This document shows positions 8,274-17,199 of a DNA stretch of 64,000 nucleotides, piece by piece (the stretch's first letter is position 1; each line of letters starts with the position of its first letter). The stretch comes from a bacterium (GTDB lineage Bacteria > Patescibacteriota > Saccharimonadia > Saccharimonadales > UBA4665), in the NCBI GenBank assembly GCA_021783725.1, contig JAJXTN010000001.1, positions 79,751-143,750 on the forward strand, written 5' to 3'. The translations under genes and the position numbers were made by a program. The notes below the pieces were generated by a model that saw nothing but the letters and a program-made list of their open reading frames with translations, was not told the origin of the DNA and ran no database searches.

Positions 8274-9306
8274 GTTTAGCAGTCAAATTGCGGTGATACA
8301 AATAATAGCCCGGTGGCAATTGGATGAGAGTATTCAAAACCCGATACATAACCGTCACTGGCAAGCTGACCGCCGCCGGCACACCAGTGCTGGCCAGAAC
8401 GGCCGTCATCAATGCTTCATAGATACCGATACCACCAGGCAGAACCGAGATTAAACCAGCGAAATTGGCAATCGCATAAGCCAAGATAACGGCACCGATA
8501 TTGACTAAGTGACCAAAAGCCAAATACACCGCATACAGCACTAATACTTCTGTGACATTGGCCATCAAAGCGTACATAAACGGTGCTCTAAGTGATTTAT
8601 TATCAACTCTAAACAGCGCATAGCTGTCATGGAAATCATCAAACACTTTCTCGACTCGACTCACGCTAACGGTTTCGGGATGGCGTCGACGAACGATTTG
8701 AATTAAACGGTTGATGGTTTTGGTCGCTACTTTAGTAAAACTACTTATTCGCTGGTGACTACCGGCAATATAGATAAACCCAGCCGTGCCGATAAACAGC
8801 AGTGTCGACAATGAACCGGCAACCAGTATTGTTAAGTTATTGGCCCGGCCCATAACTGCCAAAGCTATCAAACCAAAAACTATCAACACTTCGAAAGATA
8901 ACAGCGTCAATGCAACTTTCATAATCTGAATGAATGTCGCCCGACCGCCACTGATAGCATCGCCGTCTCGTAAGCGCATACCGAAATATGAAATACCAGT
9001 TACACCTCCACTAGGAAAAACATGATTAACAAAATTCAGTTCCAGTGACATTTTAAATAGAAATTTGTAAGACAGTTTGTTGCCGACGATGCCAAATAGT
9101 CGTTGATATAGTCGGGCTTGAGCGTGATAATTCAAAAATTCCAGCGGTATCATCAACAACAATGCCCAGGCATTAACTCTAGTCAAATTATCGATAGTAG
9201 CGACAATTTGATCACGAATCGCATATATCAACACCGCCAAAGCCACCAGTGTCACGACATTGAGAATCAGTTTCCAGTGTGTCTTGGCGTAGAGCTTAAA
9301 ATCCAT
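8257..9306 (-). CDS. Lysylphosphatidylglycerol synthase transmembrane/flippase-like protein (UPF0104 type)
   Basis: Polytopic membrane protein of about 349 aa with 7-8 hydrophobic helices, a conserved LPGGIGIYEALM segment near the C-terminus and an NHVFPSGGVTG segment near the first third, both typical of the family that includes the MprF flippase domain and dolichol-mannose-type membrane proteins. It probably moves or modifies lipids; the substrate is unknown. The ATG at 9306 is preferred over one at 9315, because TATAAT at 9314-9319 overlaps the latter and sits 7 nt before the former. Confidence 0.85.
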   Translation of the reverse strand: MDFKLYAKTHWKLILNVVTLVALAVLIYAIRDQIVATIDNLTRVNAWALLLMIPLEFLNYHAQARLYQRLFGIVGNKLSYKFLFKMSLELNFVNHVFPSGGVTGISYFGMRLRDGDAISGGRATFIQIMKVALTLLSFEVLIVFGLIALAVMGRANNLTILVAGSLSTLLFIGTAGFIYIAGSHQRISSFTKVATKTINRLIQIVRRRHPETVSVSRVEKVFDDFHDSYALFRVDNKSLRAPFMYALMANVTEVLVLYAVYLAFGHLVNIGAVILAYAIANFAGLISVLPGGIGIYEALMTAVLASTGVPAAVSLPVTVMYRVLNTLIQLPPGYYLYHRNLTAKRVEQG

Positions 9307-9313
9307 TGACACC

Positions 9314-9319
9314 ATTATA
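9314..9319 (-). promoter_or_regulatory. -10 box of the flippase-like gene (decides the start)
   Basis: TATAAT ends 7 nt before the ATG at 9306 and overlaps the ATG at 9315, so only the downstream ATG can be in the transcript. Confidence 0.6.
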
Positions 9320-9368
9320 CTGGAGTTTTGCTCAGGTTTAATCTTTTCGCTATCAGCGGTCTACTAGC

Positions 9369-9374
9369 TATAAT
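9369..9374 (+). promoter_or_regulatory. -10 box of the TRM11-like gene (leaderless)
   Basis: TATAAT followed by 7 nt and the ATG at 9382. It is divergent from the flippase promoter; the two -10 boxes are about 50 bp apart. Confidence 0.6.
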
Positions 9375-9381
9375 GTAAGTC

Positions 9382-10620
9382 ATGCAAAGTGTTATGATCC
9401 TTGGTCGGCAACCAGCTCTTGGTTTAGCCGAATTAGAAAGTCTGTATGGCGGAGCCGCGATTCGACCGGTTGGCAACAGTGTTGCTGTCGTCGATGTCGA
9501 CCCTTGCCTGCTGGCTTTTGACCGATTAGGCGGATCAGTTAAATTTTGTAAATTACTAGCCACCCTCGACACCACCGTTTGGCGCGATATAGAAGATTAT
9601 TTACGTAAAGTCGCTCCCGACCACTCCAAAGCCATGCCCGAAGGCAAACTCCAACTCGGTCTGAGTGTTATTGGAATTGATGTCAACTTACGCCAATTAG
9701 AAGCTAGTGGTCTGAATCTCAAGAAAGCTATCCGCAAAACTGGCCGGTCGGTCCGTCTCGTTCCCAATAAAGCTCTGGAGCTTAACAGTGCTCAAGTCAT
9801 TCATAACCATTTGACTGGCGTCACCGGCTGGGAACTAGTATTTATCCGCGACGGTGATAAAACCATCATCGCTCAAACCGTTAAAGTCCAAAATATCGAC
9901 GCCTACGCTCGCCGTGACCGCGAACGACCGAAGCGTGACGCTCGAGTCGGTATGTTACCGCCCAAGCTGGCTCAAATCATCGTCAACATCGCCGTCGGTA
10001 AGTTGTCCAAAAGTTTATTGACTTCGATCTGCGACATCCCAGCCGACAGCCCCATTCCCCGCCCGCTCATCGACCAAACCATCTTAGACCCCTTCTGCGG
10101 CACTGGAGTTATCCTTCAAGAAGCCAGCCTGATGGGTTATCAAACATATGGCACCGATCTCGAGACCCGCATGATCGATTACAGCCAAAAGAACTTAGCT
10201 TGGCTGGGCCTGCACCACGCCATGGCGCCAACTTGTTGCCGTCTAGAAGTTGGTGACGCTACCAATCATCACTGGAAAACGCCGATTAACATTGTGGCCA
10301 GCGAAACTTACCTAGGCCGGCCGTTCACCGATCGACCGACGCCCGAAGTGCTGACTCAGACCGTCGCCGACTGTAACTTGATCATCAAGAAGTTCTTGCG
10401 CAATCTTCACCCACAACTAACCAAAGGCACGCGGTTATGTCTAGCCATACCAGCCTGGCAAATTAGCCCAAATGACTTCAAGCTCCTGTCTCTTATTGAC
10501 CAGATTGAAGATTTGGGCTATAATCGAGTGAGTTTTGAGCACATTGGGGACCAAGATTTGATATATTATCGTGATAATCAAATAGTGGCCCGCCAATTAC
10601 TCGTAATAACTAGAGTTTAG
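9382..10620 (+). CDS. TRM11-like RNA/DNA methyltransferase
   Basis: 412-aa protein related to THUMP/TRM11-type tRNA guanosine methyltransferases. The N-terminal half (GRQPALGLAELESLYG onward) is the RNA-binding part. The linker RPKRDARVGMLPPKLAQIIVNIA and motif I ILDPFCGTGVILQEA (about residues 235-249) are characteristic of this group. The usual DPPYG-like motif IV is not evident; an ASETYLG segment stands in its place. Trm11/TrmG10 modify guanosine 10 in tRNA; the same target is only a guess here. It is predicted to be leaderless and is divergent from the flippase-like gene. Confidence 0.82.
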   Translation: MQSVMILGRQPALGLAELESLYGGAAIRPVGNSVAVVDVDPCLLAFDRLGGSVKFCKLLATLDTTVWRDIEDYLRKVAPDHSKAMPEGKLQLGLSVIGIDVNLRQLEASGLNLKKAIRKTGRSVRLVPNKALELNSAQVIHNHLTGVTGWELVFIRDGDKTIIAQTVKVQNIDAYARRDRERPKRDARVGMLPPKLAQIIVNIAVGKLSKSLLTSICDIPADSPIPRPLIDQTILDPFCGTGVILQEASLMGYQTYGTDLETRMIDYSQKNLAWLGLHHAMAPTCCRLEVGDATNHHWKTPINIVASETYLGRPFTDRPTPEVLTQTVADCNLIIKKFLRNLHPQLTKGTRLCLAIPAWQISPNDFKLLSLIDQIEDLGYNRVSFEHIGDQDLIYYRDNQIVARQLLVITRV

Positions 10621-10670
10621 AAGTTCGAATATAGAATTTCTAAATTCGAGATTCCAAATTCTAACTTCGG
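10621..10670 (+). repeat. imperfect palindrome made of GAATTTCTAA-like words
   Basis: Short intergenic stretch between the methyltransferase gene and rpmA. The arms AAGTTCGAATATAGAATTT (10621-10639) and AAATTCTAACTTCGG (10656-10670) are partly reverse-complementary. It could act as a 3'-end hairpin. The second arm runs into the rpmA ribosome-binding site, so it might also affect rpmA. Confidence 0.55.
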
Positions 10671-10677
10671 AGAACAT

Positions 10678-10950
10678 ATGTCACACGTTAAAGCTGGCGG
10701 AACTTCCAAAAATACCCGCGACTCCCAAGGTCAACGCCTAGGTGTTAAGTTATTTGGTGGTGAAAAAGTTTTAACCGGCCAGGTTATCGTACGCCAAGTT
10801 GGCGAAAGCAAACGAGCTGGCGTCGGCACATCACTTAGCCGCAATTACACTATTCATGCCGCCCGTGACGGCGTAGTCAAATTTGAAACCCAAAAAGTTC
10901 GCCGCTTCACCGGCAAAACCGTTCGCCGCACCACCGTCAGCGTCGTTTAA
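10678..10950 (+). CDS. rpmA: 50S ribosomal protein L27
   Basis: 90-aa L27, located near the peptidyl-transferase centre. It has the canonical start SHVKAGGTSKNTRDSQGQRLGVKLFGGE, followed by the VRQVGESKRAGVG segment. The N-terminal tail lacks a Firmicute-type pre-sequence. The ribosome-binding site CGGAGAA is strong and placed 5 nt before the ATG. Unusually, L21 is not its neighbour; rplU lies about 40 kb away in the window. Confidence 0.97.
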   Translation: MSHVKAGGTSKNTRDSQGQRLGVKLFGGEKVLTGQVIVRQVGESKRAGVGTSLSRNYTIHAARDGVVKFETQKVRRFTGKTVRRTTVSVV

Positions 10951-10955
10951 TCATT

Positions 10956-11990
10956 TTAGTATTCACGAGCATTTAAGATAGTTCTAGCCGCCGCGCGGTG
11001 TTGTCCCAATGTAGCTACCCCTCTTGCGTCATGGTCGTATATCTTCTCTTCGAGCGAATAATCAAAACTCCCGTCAAGCATCGCTAAAGCTAATAGCGCG
11101 ACGTAGTCCCGGCTAGGTAGCGTACCGTAACCATTAAATTTAGGGCTTTTGGTGACATCAATACCGCCGATCCTACTGGGCATCCGAGCATAGTTACGGG
11201 TTATTTTGTCTAAATAATGTTTGCCCAACTGATAGCGCAGTTCTGGATCAGTCCGAATTTTATCAACGATGTCCAAATCGGCCTGGAGAATTCGCTTTTC
11301 AACATCTTGACCAGTAGCCTCACCTAATATTTTCTCAACAGTCGAGTCAGCCATAGCCGCCTCGTGAACGACTGATACAGCCCGTTTACGATTAGCTTCG
11401 TTGGCCACGCCCCGGTCGTTTTTCTTTTCGTGACTATAATTGGCTGGCTCATGGCTTTGCAAATCTTTTAGATCGTCGTTGCGATCCAATATACGATCAA
11501 ACACCCTAGATTGAGCTTCTTCGTCAACTTCCGGTGCGGCTTTTACTGGCGCTGGCGCGAATAATTCACGGAGTCTAGCTTCTTGACGCTGTTCTTGAGT
11601 GAGTGCCGGTTTAACTTCTACGGCATGATTGCTTGCAACCTCGCCAGCATAGCTAATAATCTGCTGATCAATTTTAGCGTCGATTTCTGGATTGCTAATC
11701 TGGTCTAGATCAGATTCCTTAAAACCAATCCAGTTCATATAATCAGCGGTTGGGACTTCTAGCAATCCATCACTGTTATTAATAACGACCACTGGTTCTC
11801 GACCAGGATTGCCATCAACATCTACGGTGTGTTTGTAGGCAGTATCGACTATTTCGACGGTTTCGATACCATTACCCCTATCAATATTGGTTGGTCCATT
11901 CGGCGCAATATAATCAGATACTTTCATCCAGCGATCGACCATATCGGGGGTAATCGGCTTAGGAATAGTGTTGGATAATTGTTCTGACAT
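10956..11990 (-). CDS. Hypothetical acidic protein, 344 aa
   Basis: No recognisable domain. The N-terminal 110 residues look globular (VDRWMKVSDYIAPNG, YMNWIGFKESDLDQI). A low-complexity region rich in Ala, Glu, Arg and Asp (about 125-215) follows, then a helical C-terminus with RIGGIDVTKSPKFNGYGTLPSRDY. No signal peptide or membrane segment is seen, so it is probably cytoplasmic. The ATG has AGGTAA about 9 nt upstream. It is convergent with rpmA, ending 5 nt beyond the rpmA stop. Confidence 0.75.
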   Translation of the reverse strand: MSEQLSNTIPKPITPDMVDRWMKVSDYIAPNGPTNIDRGNGIETVEIVDTAYKHTVDVDGNPGREPVVVINNSDGLLEVPTADYMNWIGFKESDLDQISNPEIDAKIDQQIISYAGEVASNHAVEVKPALTQEQRQEARLRELFAPAPVKAAPEVDEEAQSRVFDRILDRNDDLKDLQSHEPANYSHEKKNDRGVANEANRKRAVSVVHEAAMADSTVEKILGEATGQDVEKRILQADLDIVDKIRTDPELRYQLGKHYLDKITRNYARMPSRIGGIDVTKSPKFNGYGTLPSRDYVALLALAMLDGSFDYSLEEKIYDHDARGVATLGQHRAAARTILNAREY

Positions 11991-12079
11991 TTGTTTTGTT
12001 ACCTATGTATATTATTAGCATAAGTTTTATTAAAAGTCAATAAGAGGTCGTAATCTGGATACCGCTCTCGACTTCCTAG

Positions 12080-12170
12080 ATGGTAATTGGCTAACAACGA
12101 GCGATTTGCGATTACAATAGTCAATGGCTAATCGCTAATCTATCGCCAATCGTAAATAGCTAATTGCCAT
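12080..12170. repeat. imperfect palindrome, GCTAATT-word family
   Basis: Arms at 12080-12093 and 12157-12170 match as reverse complements at 12 of 14 bases. The loop is filled with related words (GCTAATCGCTAAT, ATCGCCAATCG). It lies between the unknown protein and the response regulator. Confidence 0.6.
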
Positions 12171-12200
12171 TCTGCAATCTGTTATCTGTTTGTCTGTCTT

Positions 12201-12602
12201 CTAGGCTTGGGATAAGTGAGCTCGAATGCGGTCAATGACATCGGCGATGACGACTTGAGATTTGACTAAGTATTCGTCGACTCCGAGAGCTTCGGCCCGC
12301 TGTTTGTCGCTGTCCTGGCTGAGTGCCGTCAGCATGATAATCTTGAGATTGGCAGTTTCTGGGGTGTTACGCAGGATATCGAGAACATCAAAACCACTAA
12401 CTTTCGGCATCATAACATCGAGTAGCACCAAATCGGGTTTATAACTAAGAGCTGACGCTAGCGCATCTTCTCCATTAGCTACGCGTCGGACATCAAAGCC
12501 TTCGGCTTGCAAACGAGTGACGTAGACATTGGCCAGCGCATCGTCATCTTCAACTAATAGAATTCTTTTGAGTCGTTCGCTATTGGTTGTGTTTTGATCC
12601 AT
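12201..12602 (-). CDS. Stand-alone response regulator (CheY-like)
   Basis: 133-aa single receiver domain with intact chemistry: acidic pocket at EDD 18-20, phosphoacceptor D62 in LLDVMMP, T92 in MLTAL and K114 in YLVK. No output domain is present, so it must work through protein contacts. No histidine kinase is next to it; the only kinase-like gene in the window (4923-5633) lacks its histidine. The ATG lies 9 nt after a possible -10 (TAACAT at 12612-12617, preceded by TGTG). Confidence 0.93.
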   Translation of the reverse strand: MDQNTTNSERLKRILLVEDDDALANVYVTRLQAEGFDVRRVANGEDALASALSYKPDLVLLDVMMPKVSGFDVLDILRNTPETANLKIIMLTALSQDSDKQRAEALGVDEYLVKSQVVIADVIDRIRAHLSQA

Positions 12603-12639
12603 ATACAGTTAATGTTACACAATTAATGCCCACTACTCA

Positions 12640-12790
12640 AGTGCCGGAATACAATAATGACCTTTAGCCATTTCCAATTGGCAATACATTAGCAATTAAC
12701 CATTAGCCAAGATAATCGCTAAACGCTAATTGCTAAAACATTGGCCTATGTTAATTGCTACTTGCTAAATTGTGTTGAATTAACTTTGCT
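12640..12790. repeat. intergenic GCTAATTGCTAA-word repeats
   Basis: The space between pyrG and the response regulator is mostly made of degenerate copies of TTAGCAATTA and GCTAATTGCTAA on both strands, which can fold on themselves. No gene is seen. Confidence 0.55.
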
Positions 12791-12797
12791 AGCCGTA

Positions 12798-14402
12798 TTA
12801 CTTCTTGAGCAGTGCTTGAATAAAGCCTTCAAACAGTGGGTGTGGTCGATTCGGTCGAGATTTAAACTCTGGGTGAAATTGGCAAGCAATCAAAAACGGA
12901 TGGTCAATACCTTCGATAATTTCTACCAGATCATTGTCCTTGTTAACGCCACTAGCTCGGATGCCCCAAGCAGTATACTGGTCACGATAAGCATTATTAC
13001 ACTCTCCTCGGTGTCGGTGACGTTCGACGATATTCGTTTGGCCGTACAATTTGTAAGCTAAGCTATGCTTATCAACTTGGCAGTCGTAATTACCAAGGCG
13101 CATCGTGCCGCCAGTCATCAACTTATTGTGTTGATCGGCCATGGTATTGATGACGACATTTGGACTAGTAGGATCAATCTCGAAACTAGTGGCGTCTTTG
13201 ATACCGGCATTACGGGCGGCGGCCACGACTGCCATCTGAAGACCTAAACACAGTCCCAAATACGGTACTTTGTGCTTCATGGCAAACTGAGCTGCCTTAA
13301 TCTTGCCTTCTAGGCCGCGCTGGCCGAAGCCACCAGGCACCAAAATACCGTCAAATTTATCAAGCGTTTTGGAAATATCGGCTTTAGATTCATCGAAGTC
13401 ACTGGCATCAATCCAAGTAATTTCGACCCCAGTGTTATTGTGCCAAGCGGCGGCTTTCAATGCTTCAAAAACTGACATATAGGTATCGGAGTTATCCATG
13501 TATTTGGCTACAAAACCAACTCGCACCGTTCGGGTATGATTGACCGTCGCCTGATCGACGACTGCTCGCCATTCTTTGAGATGCGGTTTAGTGACTTTGA
13601 GTGATAATTGCCTGGCGATGACATCGGCGATACCAGTATCTTCTATCGTCAATGGAACCTGATAGATACTGGCAGCGTTCGGTAATAAGGCTATGGCCTC
13701 TTCCGGCACACCACTAAACAGGCTGAGCTTACGTTTAACACCATCGTTGGCTGGGTTCTCACTGCGGCCGACTAAAATGTTCGGGGCGATGCCTAGACCC
13801 CTTAATTCACGAACCGAATTCTGGGCTGGCTTGGTCTTAGTCTCATTGCTAGCGCCCAAGTACGGTAAATAAACGACATGCACATAGCAACAATTCTCCA
13901 GACCGACTCTGACACCCAGTTCACGAATGGCTTCAATAAACGATAAAGATTCATAATCACCAACCGTGCCACCGATTTCGACAATATGAACATCATAGCC
14001 TTTGCTGGCTTCGATGATATGTTCTTGAATTGAGCCAGTTAAATGCGGAATGATTTGAACGTCATCACCTTCAAATTTACCGGCTCGTTCATCTTGAATA
14101 AGTTTGAGCAGAACTCGACCACTCATTAAGCTACTCGATTGAGTTAATTCTTCATCGATAAAACGCTCATAATGTCCGAGGTCCAAGTCAGTTTCAGCAC
14201 CGTCTTTAGTCACGAAGCATTCGCCATGTTCGCGAGGATTCAATAAGCCGGCGTCGACGTTCAAATATGGATCACATTTTTGAAGATTGACTTTGAGCCC
14301 TCGAGCTTTTAAGAGGTTGCCAATAGAAGCGGCAGTAATACCCTTGCCTAATCCGGAAAGAACACCGCCTGTTACAAATACATACTTAGTCGGCTTAGCC
14401 AC
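12798..14402 (-). CDS. pyrG: CTP synthase
   Basis: Makes CTP from UTP with glutamine as ammonia donor. The 534-aa length is normal. The N-terminal synthetase domain has KYVFVTGGVLSGLGKG, and the C-terminal glutamine amidotransferase domain has GLCLGLQ with the catalytic Cys near residue 386 and FHPEF with the histidine and glutamate near 507. The start is GTG at 14402 with GAGAGGTG upstream. It is the only nucleotide biosynthesis gene here besides the ribonucleotide reductase. Confidence 0.97.
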   Translation of the reverse strand: MAKPTKYVFVTGGVLSGLGKGITAASIGNLLKARGLKVNLQKCDPYLNVDAGLLNPREHGECFVTKDGAETDLDLGHYERFIDEELTQSSSLMSGRVLLKLIQDERAGKFEGDDVQIIPHLTGSIQEHIIEASKGYDVHIVEIGGTVGDYESLSFIEAIRELGVRVGLENCCYVHVVYLPYLGASNETKTKPAQNSVRELRGLGIAPNILVGRSENPANDGVKRKLSLFSGVPEEAIALLPNAASIYQVPLTIEDTGIADVIARQLSLKVTKPHLKEWRAVVDQATVNHTRTVRVGFVAKYMDNSDTYMSVFEALKAAAWHNNTGVEITWIDASDFDESKADISKTLDKFDGILVPGGFGQRGLEGKIKAAQFAMKHKVPYLGLCLGLQMAVVAAARNAGIKDATSFEIDPTSPNVVINTMADQHNKLMTGGTMRLGNYDCQVDKHSLAYKLYGQTNIVERHRHRGECNNAYRDQYTAWGIRASGVNKDNDLVEIIEGIDHPFLIACQFHPEFKSRPNRPHPLFEGFIQALLKK

Positions 14403-14464
14403 TAATTACACCTCTCGTTATCGTATTAATGCTAACCCATTACGTAGCTGTTTGGCAAGCCCAA

Positions 14465-14641
14465 ACAGCATCCCGGTAGCTGGTAGCTCAATTTAGCAAT
14501 TAACTATTAGCAAATGACAATGAATTAGCCAATACCAATTATCTATGGAAAGCCAATATTTAGTGTATAGAGTTTGGGGATTATAGATTCAATCGTAAAT
14601 CGATAATTGTTAATGCATCGCGAATTGCACTTTGCTAATCG
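14465..14641. repeat. intergenic GCTAATT-word repeats
   Basis: Degenerate copies of TAGCAATTAACTATTAGCAA and AATCGATAATTGTTAA-like words fill the space between ctpA and pyrG. No ORF or clear terminator with a T-tract is seen. Confidence 0.5.
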
Positions 14642-15877
14642 CTAATGATTATTTTTGAGGTACGTTTCGGCGGCCATAAGTTGAGGGTCGTTGCCGGCCG
14701 ACACATCAGCGGCTGATATGGTTACGGTCTTGTCAGGTGTGATGCCTTTTTTGTTGATATTTTGGCCATTCGGACGATACCAACTGGCGACTGTGACTTT
14801 GAGCTGTGAACCATCGGTAAAGTTAATCAGTTGTTGGACCACGCCTTTGCCATAGCTCTTTTCACCAATGACATAAGCTTGATTGTTGTCGTGTAAAGCG
14901 CCAGTGGTAATCTCCGAGGCTGAAGCGCTACCACCGTCAATCAATATAACTGTCGGTATGCCATGCAAAACGTCGCCACCTAGCGCTTGATAACTCTGGA
15001 CGACTTCGGTTCCCCGCTTCTCCTGCAGAACTAACTGTCCTGGACTAAGCCATAGACTCGAAACATTAACTGCAGCGTCCAATAACCCACCAGGGTTTTC
15101 GCGCAAATCAACTATGATGCCCGAAACATTTTGGGCTTTAAATTGATCAGCCGCTTTTTGCATCAAACTAGTTGTATCGTCGGCGAATGTCGATATTTGA
15201 ACATAGCCGATATTGCCATCGAGGATTTTAGTTTTAACGCTTGGCAAGGTGATGTTATCGCGCATGATTTTGAAAGTTAACGGCTCAGTCTTGTTGCGGA
15301 CAATCTGCAAAACGACGGTCGTACCTTTGGGTCCACGGATTTTACTAACAGCCGTATCAACCGACATACCAGAAGTGCTGACGCCGTCAATGTCGACGAT
15401 CAAATCACCAGGCTTAATACCCGCCTTATCAGCCGGTAAATCAGCGATTGGGGCAATGACTTCGATAGTTCCGTTGCTATCGGCACCCAGCTGGGCACCG
15501 ATACCACTAAATGAATTATTTAGTTCTTGATTGAAATTCTTAGCTTCAGCGGGGGTAAAATAAACCGTGTATGGATCATTGGTGGCGGTCGCCAAACCGT
15601 GTTTCATGCCATCTATAATTTGGGTTTCGGTCAGTTTACCGTCGTAGTTCTGGCGGAGAGATTGATATACCTGGTCGACGCTAGAATAATCAATTTTAAC
15701 TGGCAGACCACTGACTGGCTGGGCACCGAAGTGCAAATAAGTCTTAACTCGGCCATCACCTACCCCGACCCCTACAGCGAACACCGCCACAATAAAAGAC
15801 AATCCCAGCAAGCGCGGCAACCATCGGCGACGCCTCAAATATACACCGGTATTACCCAGTTTTTGCTTAATAGTCAT
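14642..15877 (-). CDS. ctpA: C-terminal processing peptidase (S41, CtpA type)
   Basis: Membrane-anchored extracytoplasmic serine protease of 411 aa. A basic N-terminus with RRRR is followed by one membrane helix (about 20-40), a PDZ domain (about 105-190, IGAQLGADSNGTIEV) and the S41 core with the serine in GGSASASEI and the lysine in SYGKGVVQ, forming a Ser-Lys dyad. Such enzymes trim wall and secreted proteins and often control hydrolases; here it is next to the CHAP hydrolase and ftsEX. Predicted leaderless: TGGTATAAT ends 7 nt before the ATG. Confidence 0.94.
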   Translation of the reverse strand: MTIKQKLGNTGVYLRRRRWLPRLLGLSFIVAVFAVGVGVGDGRVKTYLHFGAQPVSGLPVKIDYSSVDQVYQSLRQNYDGKLTETQIIDGMKHGLATATNDPYTVYFTPAEAKNFNQELNNSFSGIGAQLGADSNGTIEVIAPIADLPADKAGIKPGDLIVDIDGVSTSGMSVDTAVSKIRGPKGTTVVLQIVRNKTEPLTFKIMRDNITLPSVKTKILDGNIGYVQISTFADDTTSLMQKAADQFKAQNVSGIIVDLRENPGGLLDAAVNVSSLWLSPGQLVLQEKRGTEVVQSYQALGGDVLHGIPTVILIDGGSASASEITTGALHDNNQAYVIGEKSYGKGVVQQLINFTDGSQLKVTVASWYRPNGQNINKKGITPDKTVTISAADVSAGNDPQLMAAETYLKNNH

Positions 15878-15884
15878 TACCGCT

Positions 15885-15890
15885 ATTATA
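15885..15890 (-). promoter_or_regulatory. extended -10 box of ctpA (leaderless)
   Basis: TGGTATAAT; the box ends 7 nt before the ATG at 15877. Confidence 0.65.
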
Positions 15891-15924
15891 CCAAAGATAC
15901 TGAATCAAAGCTTAGTAAATGTTA

Positions 15925-17052
15925 CTAAAAATGGATAAACACTAAACCTGTGGTGTAACGCCAACCTTCGGAATATTGTCCATTTAATTGTTGGTTATAT
16001 TGCTGGACATATATCTCGTTACCGTTCACGGCTTCTACGTACATGGCGTGTCCATAAAAACCAGCAGTACTAATAGCTATCGAACCAGCTTTTGGCGTAC
16101 TATCGACGGCTATACCGGCGTTTCTAGCGTCTCCTGGCCACTGTTTGGCGTTACCGACACCACCCCACCAAGGCATGTCATGGGTGTTTTTACCAGCCAA
16201 GTAGTCCTGATGAACTTTGAAAGCCGTGTAGCTAACACACTCTCGATTAAACATTCCCCAGTCATCAACTAGTGTGTCTTGGCCAGCATTAGCCCAAACA
16301 TTAGGATAGCCACCGTTACCAGGATCGCCTTTGAAATTACCGATGTTATAGCGATTGTTAGCGATAATCTGGAGTCGTCGCAGTTCACCGATTTGTGCGG
16401 TATTCGCGGCAATTTGAGCATTATAATTATTTTGCTGGTTTTGGTTATAGGCTAACATTTGGCTCTGTTGAGCGACCGTCGAACTTAGTTGTTGATTTTG
16501 AGCTTTCTGTGACGTAATCAGGCTATCCAAATTGATTTTCTGGGTTTGGAGTTGAGCTTGAAGCTGTTCTATTTGAGAAATCATGGCATTTAACTGAGTC
16601 TGGACCGTTTGGCGATAAACTTGTTTATCGACGTAATCGCTCAAATTACTACTAGTGGCTAGTTGTTCAATGGTCGATATTTGGCCGTCAATATACATCG
16701 CCTTAATAGTAGCGCCGAGTTCTTGGCGCTTTAAGTCAATCTGATGTTGATCATCAGCAATTTGCTGTAATAATCGAGCCTGCTGATTTTCATTGGCTAC
16801 AATTTGATTTTGCAATGTATAAATTTGAGCTTGAAGCTGATTTATTACTTCCTGATAGCTACCCGCCTGATTTTCGAGACCGTTTAGTAGACCTTGGACG
16901 TTTTGGTTTTGATTCTGCAAGGCATTGATCTGAGCGTCATATGTGTCGGCGTGCGCTAATACCCCACCACCAACCACACTTACAGCCAAGACGATCACTG
17001 CTAAAGCGCGCCAACGGTATAAAAGTGAGGTAATTTGATGAATTTTAGGCAT
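15925..17052 (-). CDS. Secreted coiled-coil CHAP-domain peptidoglycan hydrolase (PcsB-like)
   Basis: About 375 aa. A clear signal peptide (WRALAVIVLAVSVVGGGVLAHA, cut before Asp) is followed by a long Gln-rich coiled coil (roughly 40-215) and a C-terminal CHAP amidase domain with the likely catalytic Cys near 270 (NRECVSYT) and His near 336 (YGHAMYV). This is the layout of PcsB-type hydrolases activated by FtsEX, and ftsX and ftsE are its upstream neighbours. I choose the ATG at 17052: it puts the signal peptide at the N-terminus and follows TGATATAAT (box 17081-17086). A TTG at 17100 is upstream of that box. Confidence 0.9.
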   Translation of the reverse strand: MPKIHQITSLLYRWRALAVIVLAVSVVGGGVLAHADTYDAQINALQNQNQNVQGLLNGLENQAGSYQEVINQLQAQIYTLQNQIVANENQQARLLQQIADDQHQIDLKRQELGATIKAMYIDGQISTIEQLATSSNLSDYVDKQVYRQTVQTQLNAMISQIEQLQAQLQTQKINLDSLITSQKAQNQQLSSTVAQQSQMLAYNQNQQNNYNAQIAANTAQIGELRRLQIIANNRYNIGNFKGDPGNGGYPNVWANAGQDTLVDDWGMFNRECVSYTAFKVHQDYLAGKNTHDMPWWGGVGNAKQWPGDARNAGIAVDSTPKAGSIAISTAGFYGHAMYVEAVNGNEIYVQQYNQQLNGQYSEGWRYTTGLVFIHF

Positions 17053-17080
17053 ATTTTTATTTTGGTTTATGCTGGTTATG

Positions 17081-17086
17081 ATTATA
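17081..17086 (-). promoter_or_regulatory. extended -10 box of the CHAP hydrolase gene
   Basis: TGATATAAT, 28 nt before the ATG at 17052; it gives a leader of about 20 nt without a good Shine-Dalgarno site. Confidence 0.55.
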
Positions 17087-17120
17087 TCATATTTAATCAA
17101 GCATTACCCCCTTTTTAAGT

Positions 17121-17175
17121 GTAGACCGGAAACCGGAAACTGTAGACTGTAGACAATAGTTAAACTACGGTCTAC
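17121..17175. repeat. palindrome of GTAGACT words
   Basis: GTAGACCG (17121-17128) and CGGTCTAC (17168-17175) are perfect inverted copies. Between them CGGAAACCGGAAAC and TGTAGACTGTAGAC repeat. It lies downstream of ftsX and may be its 3'-end structure. Confidence 0.6.
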
Positions 17176-17199
17176 TTGCTACTGTCTATTATTATTTAT

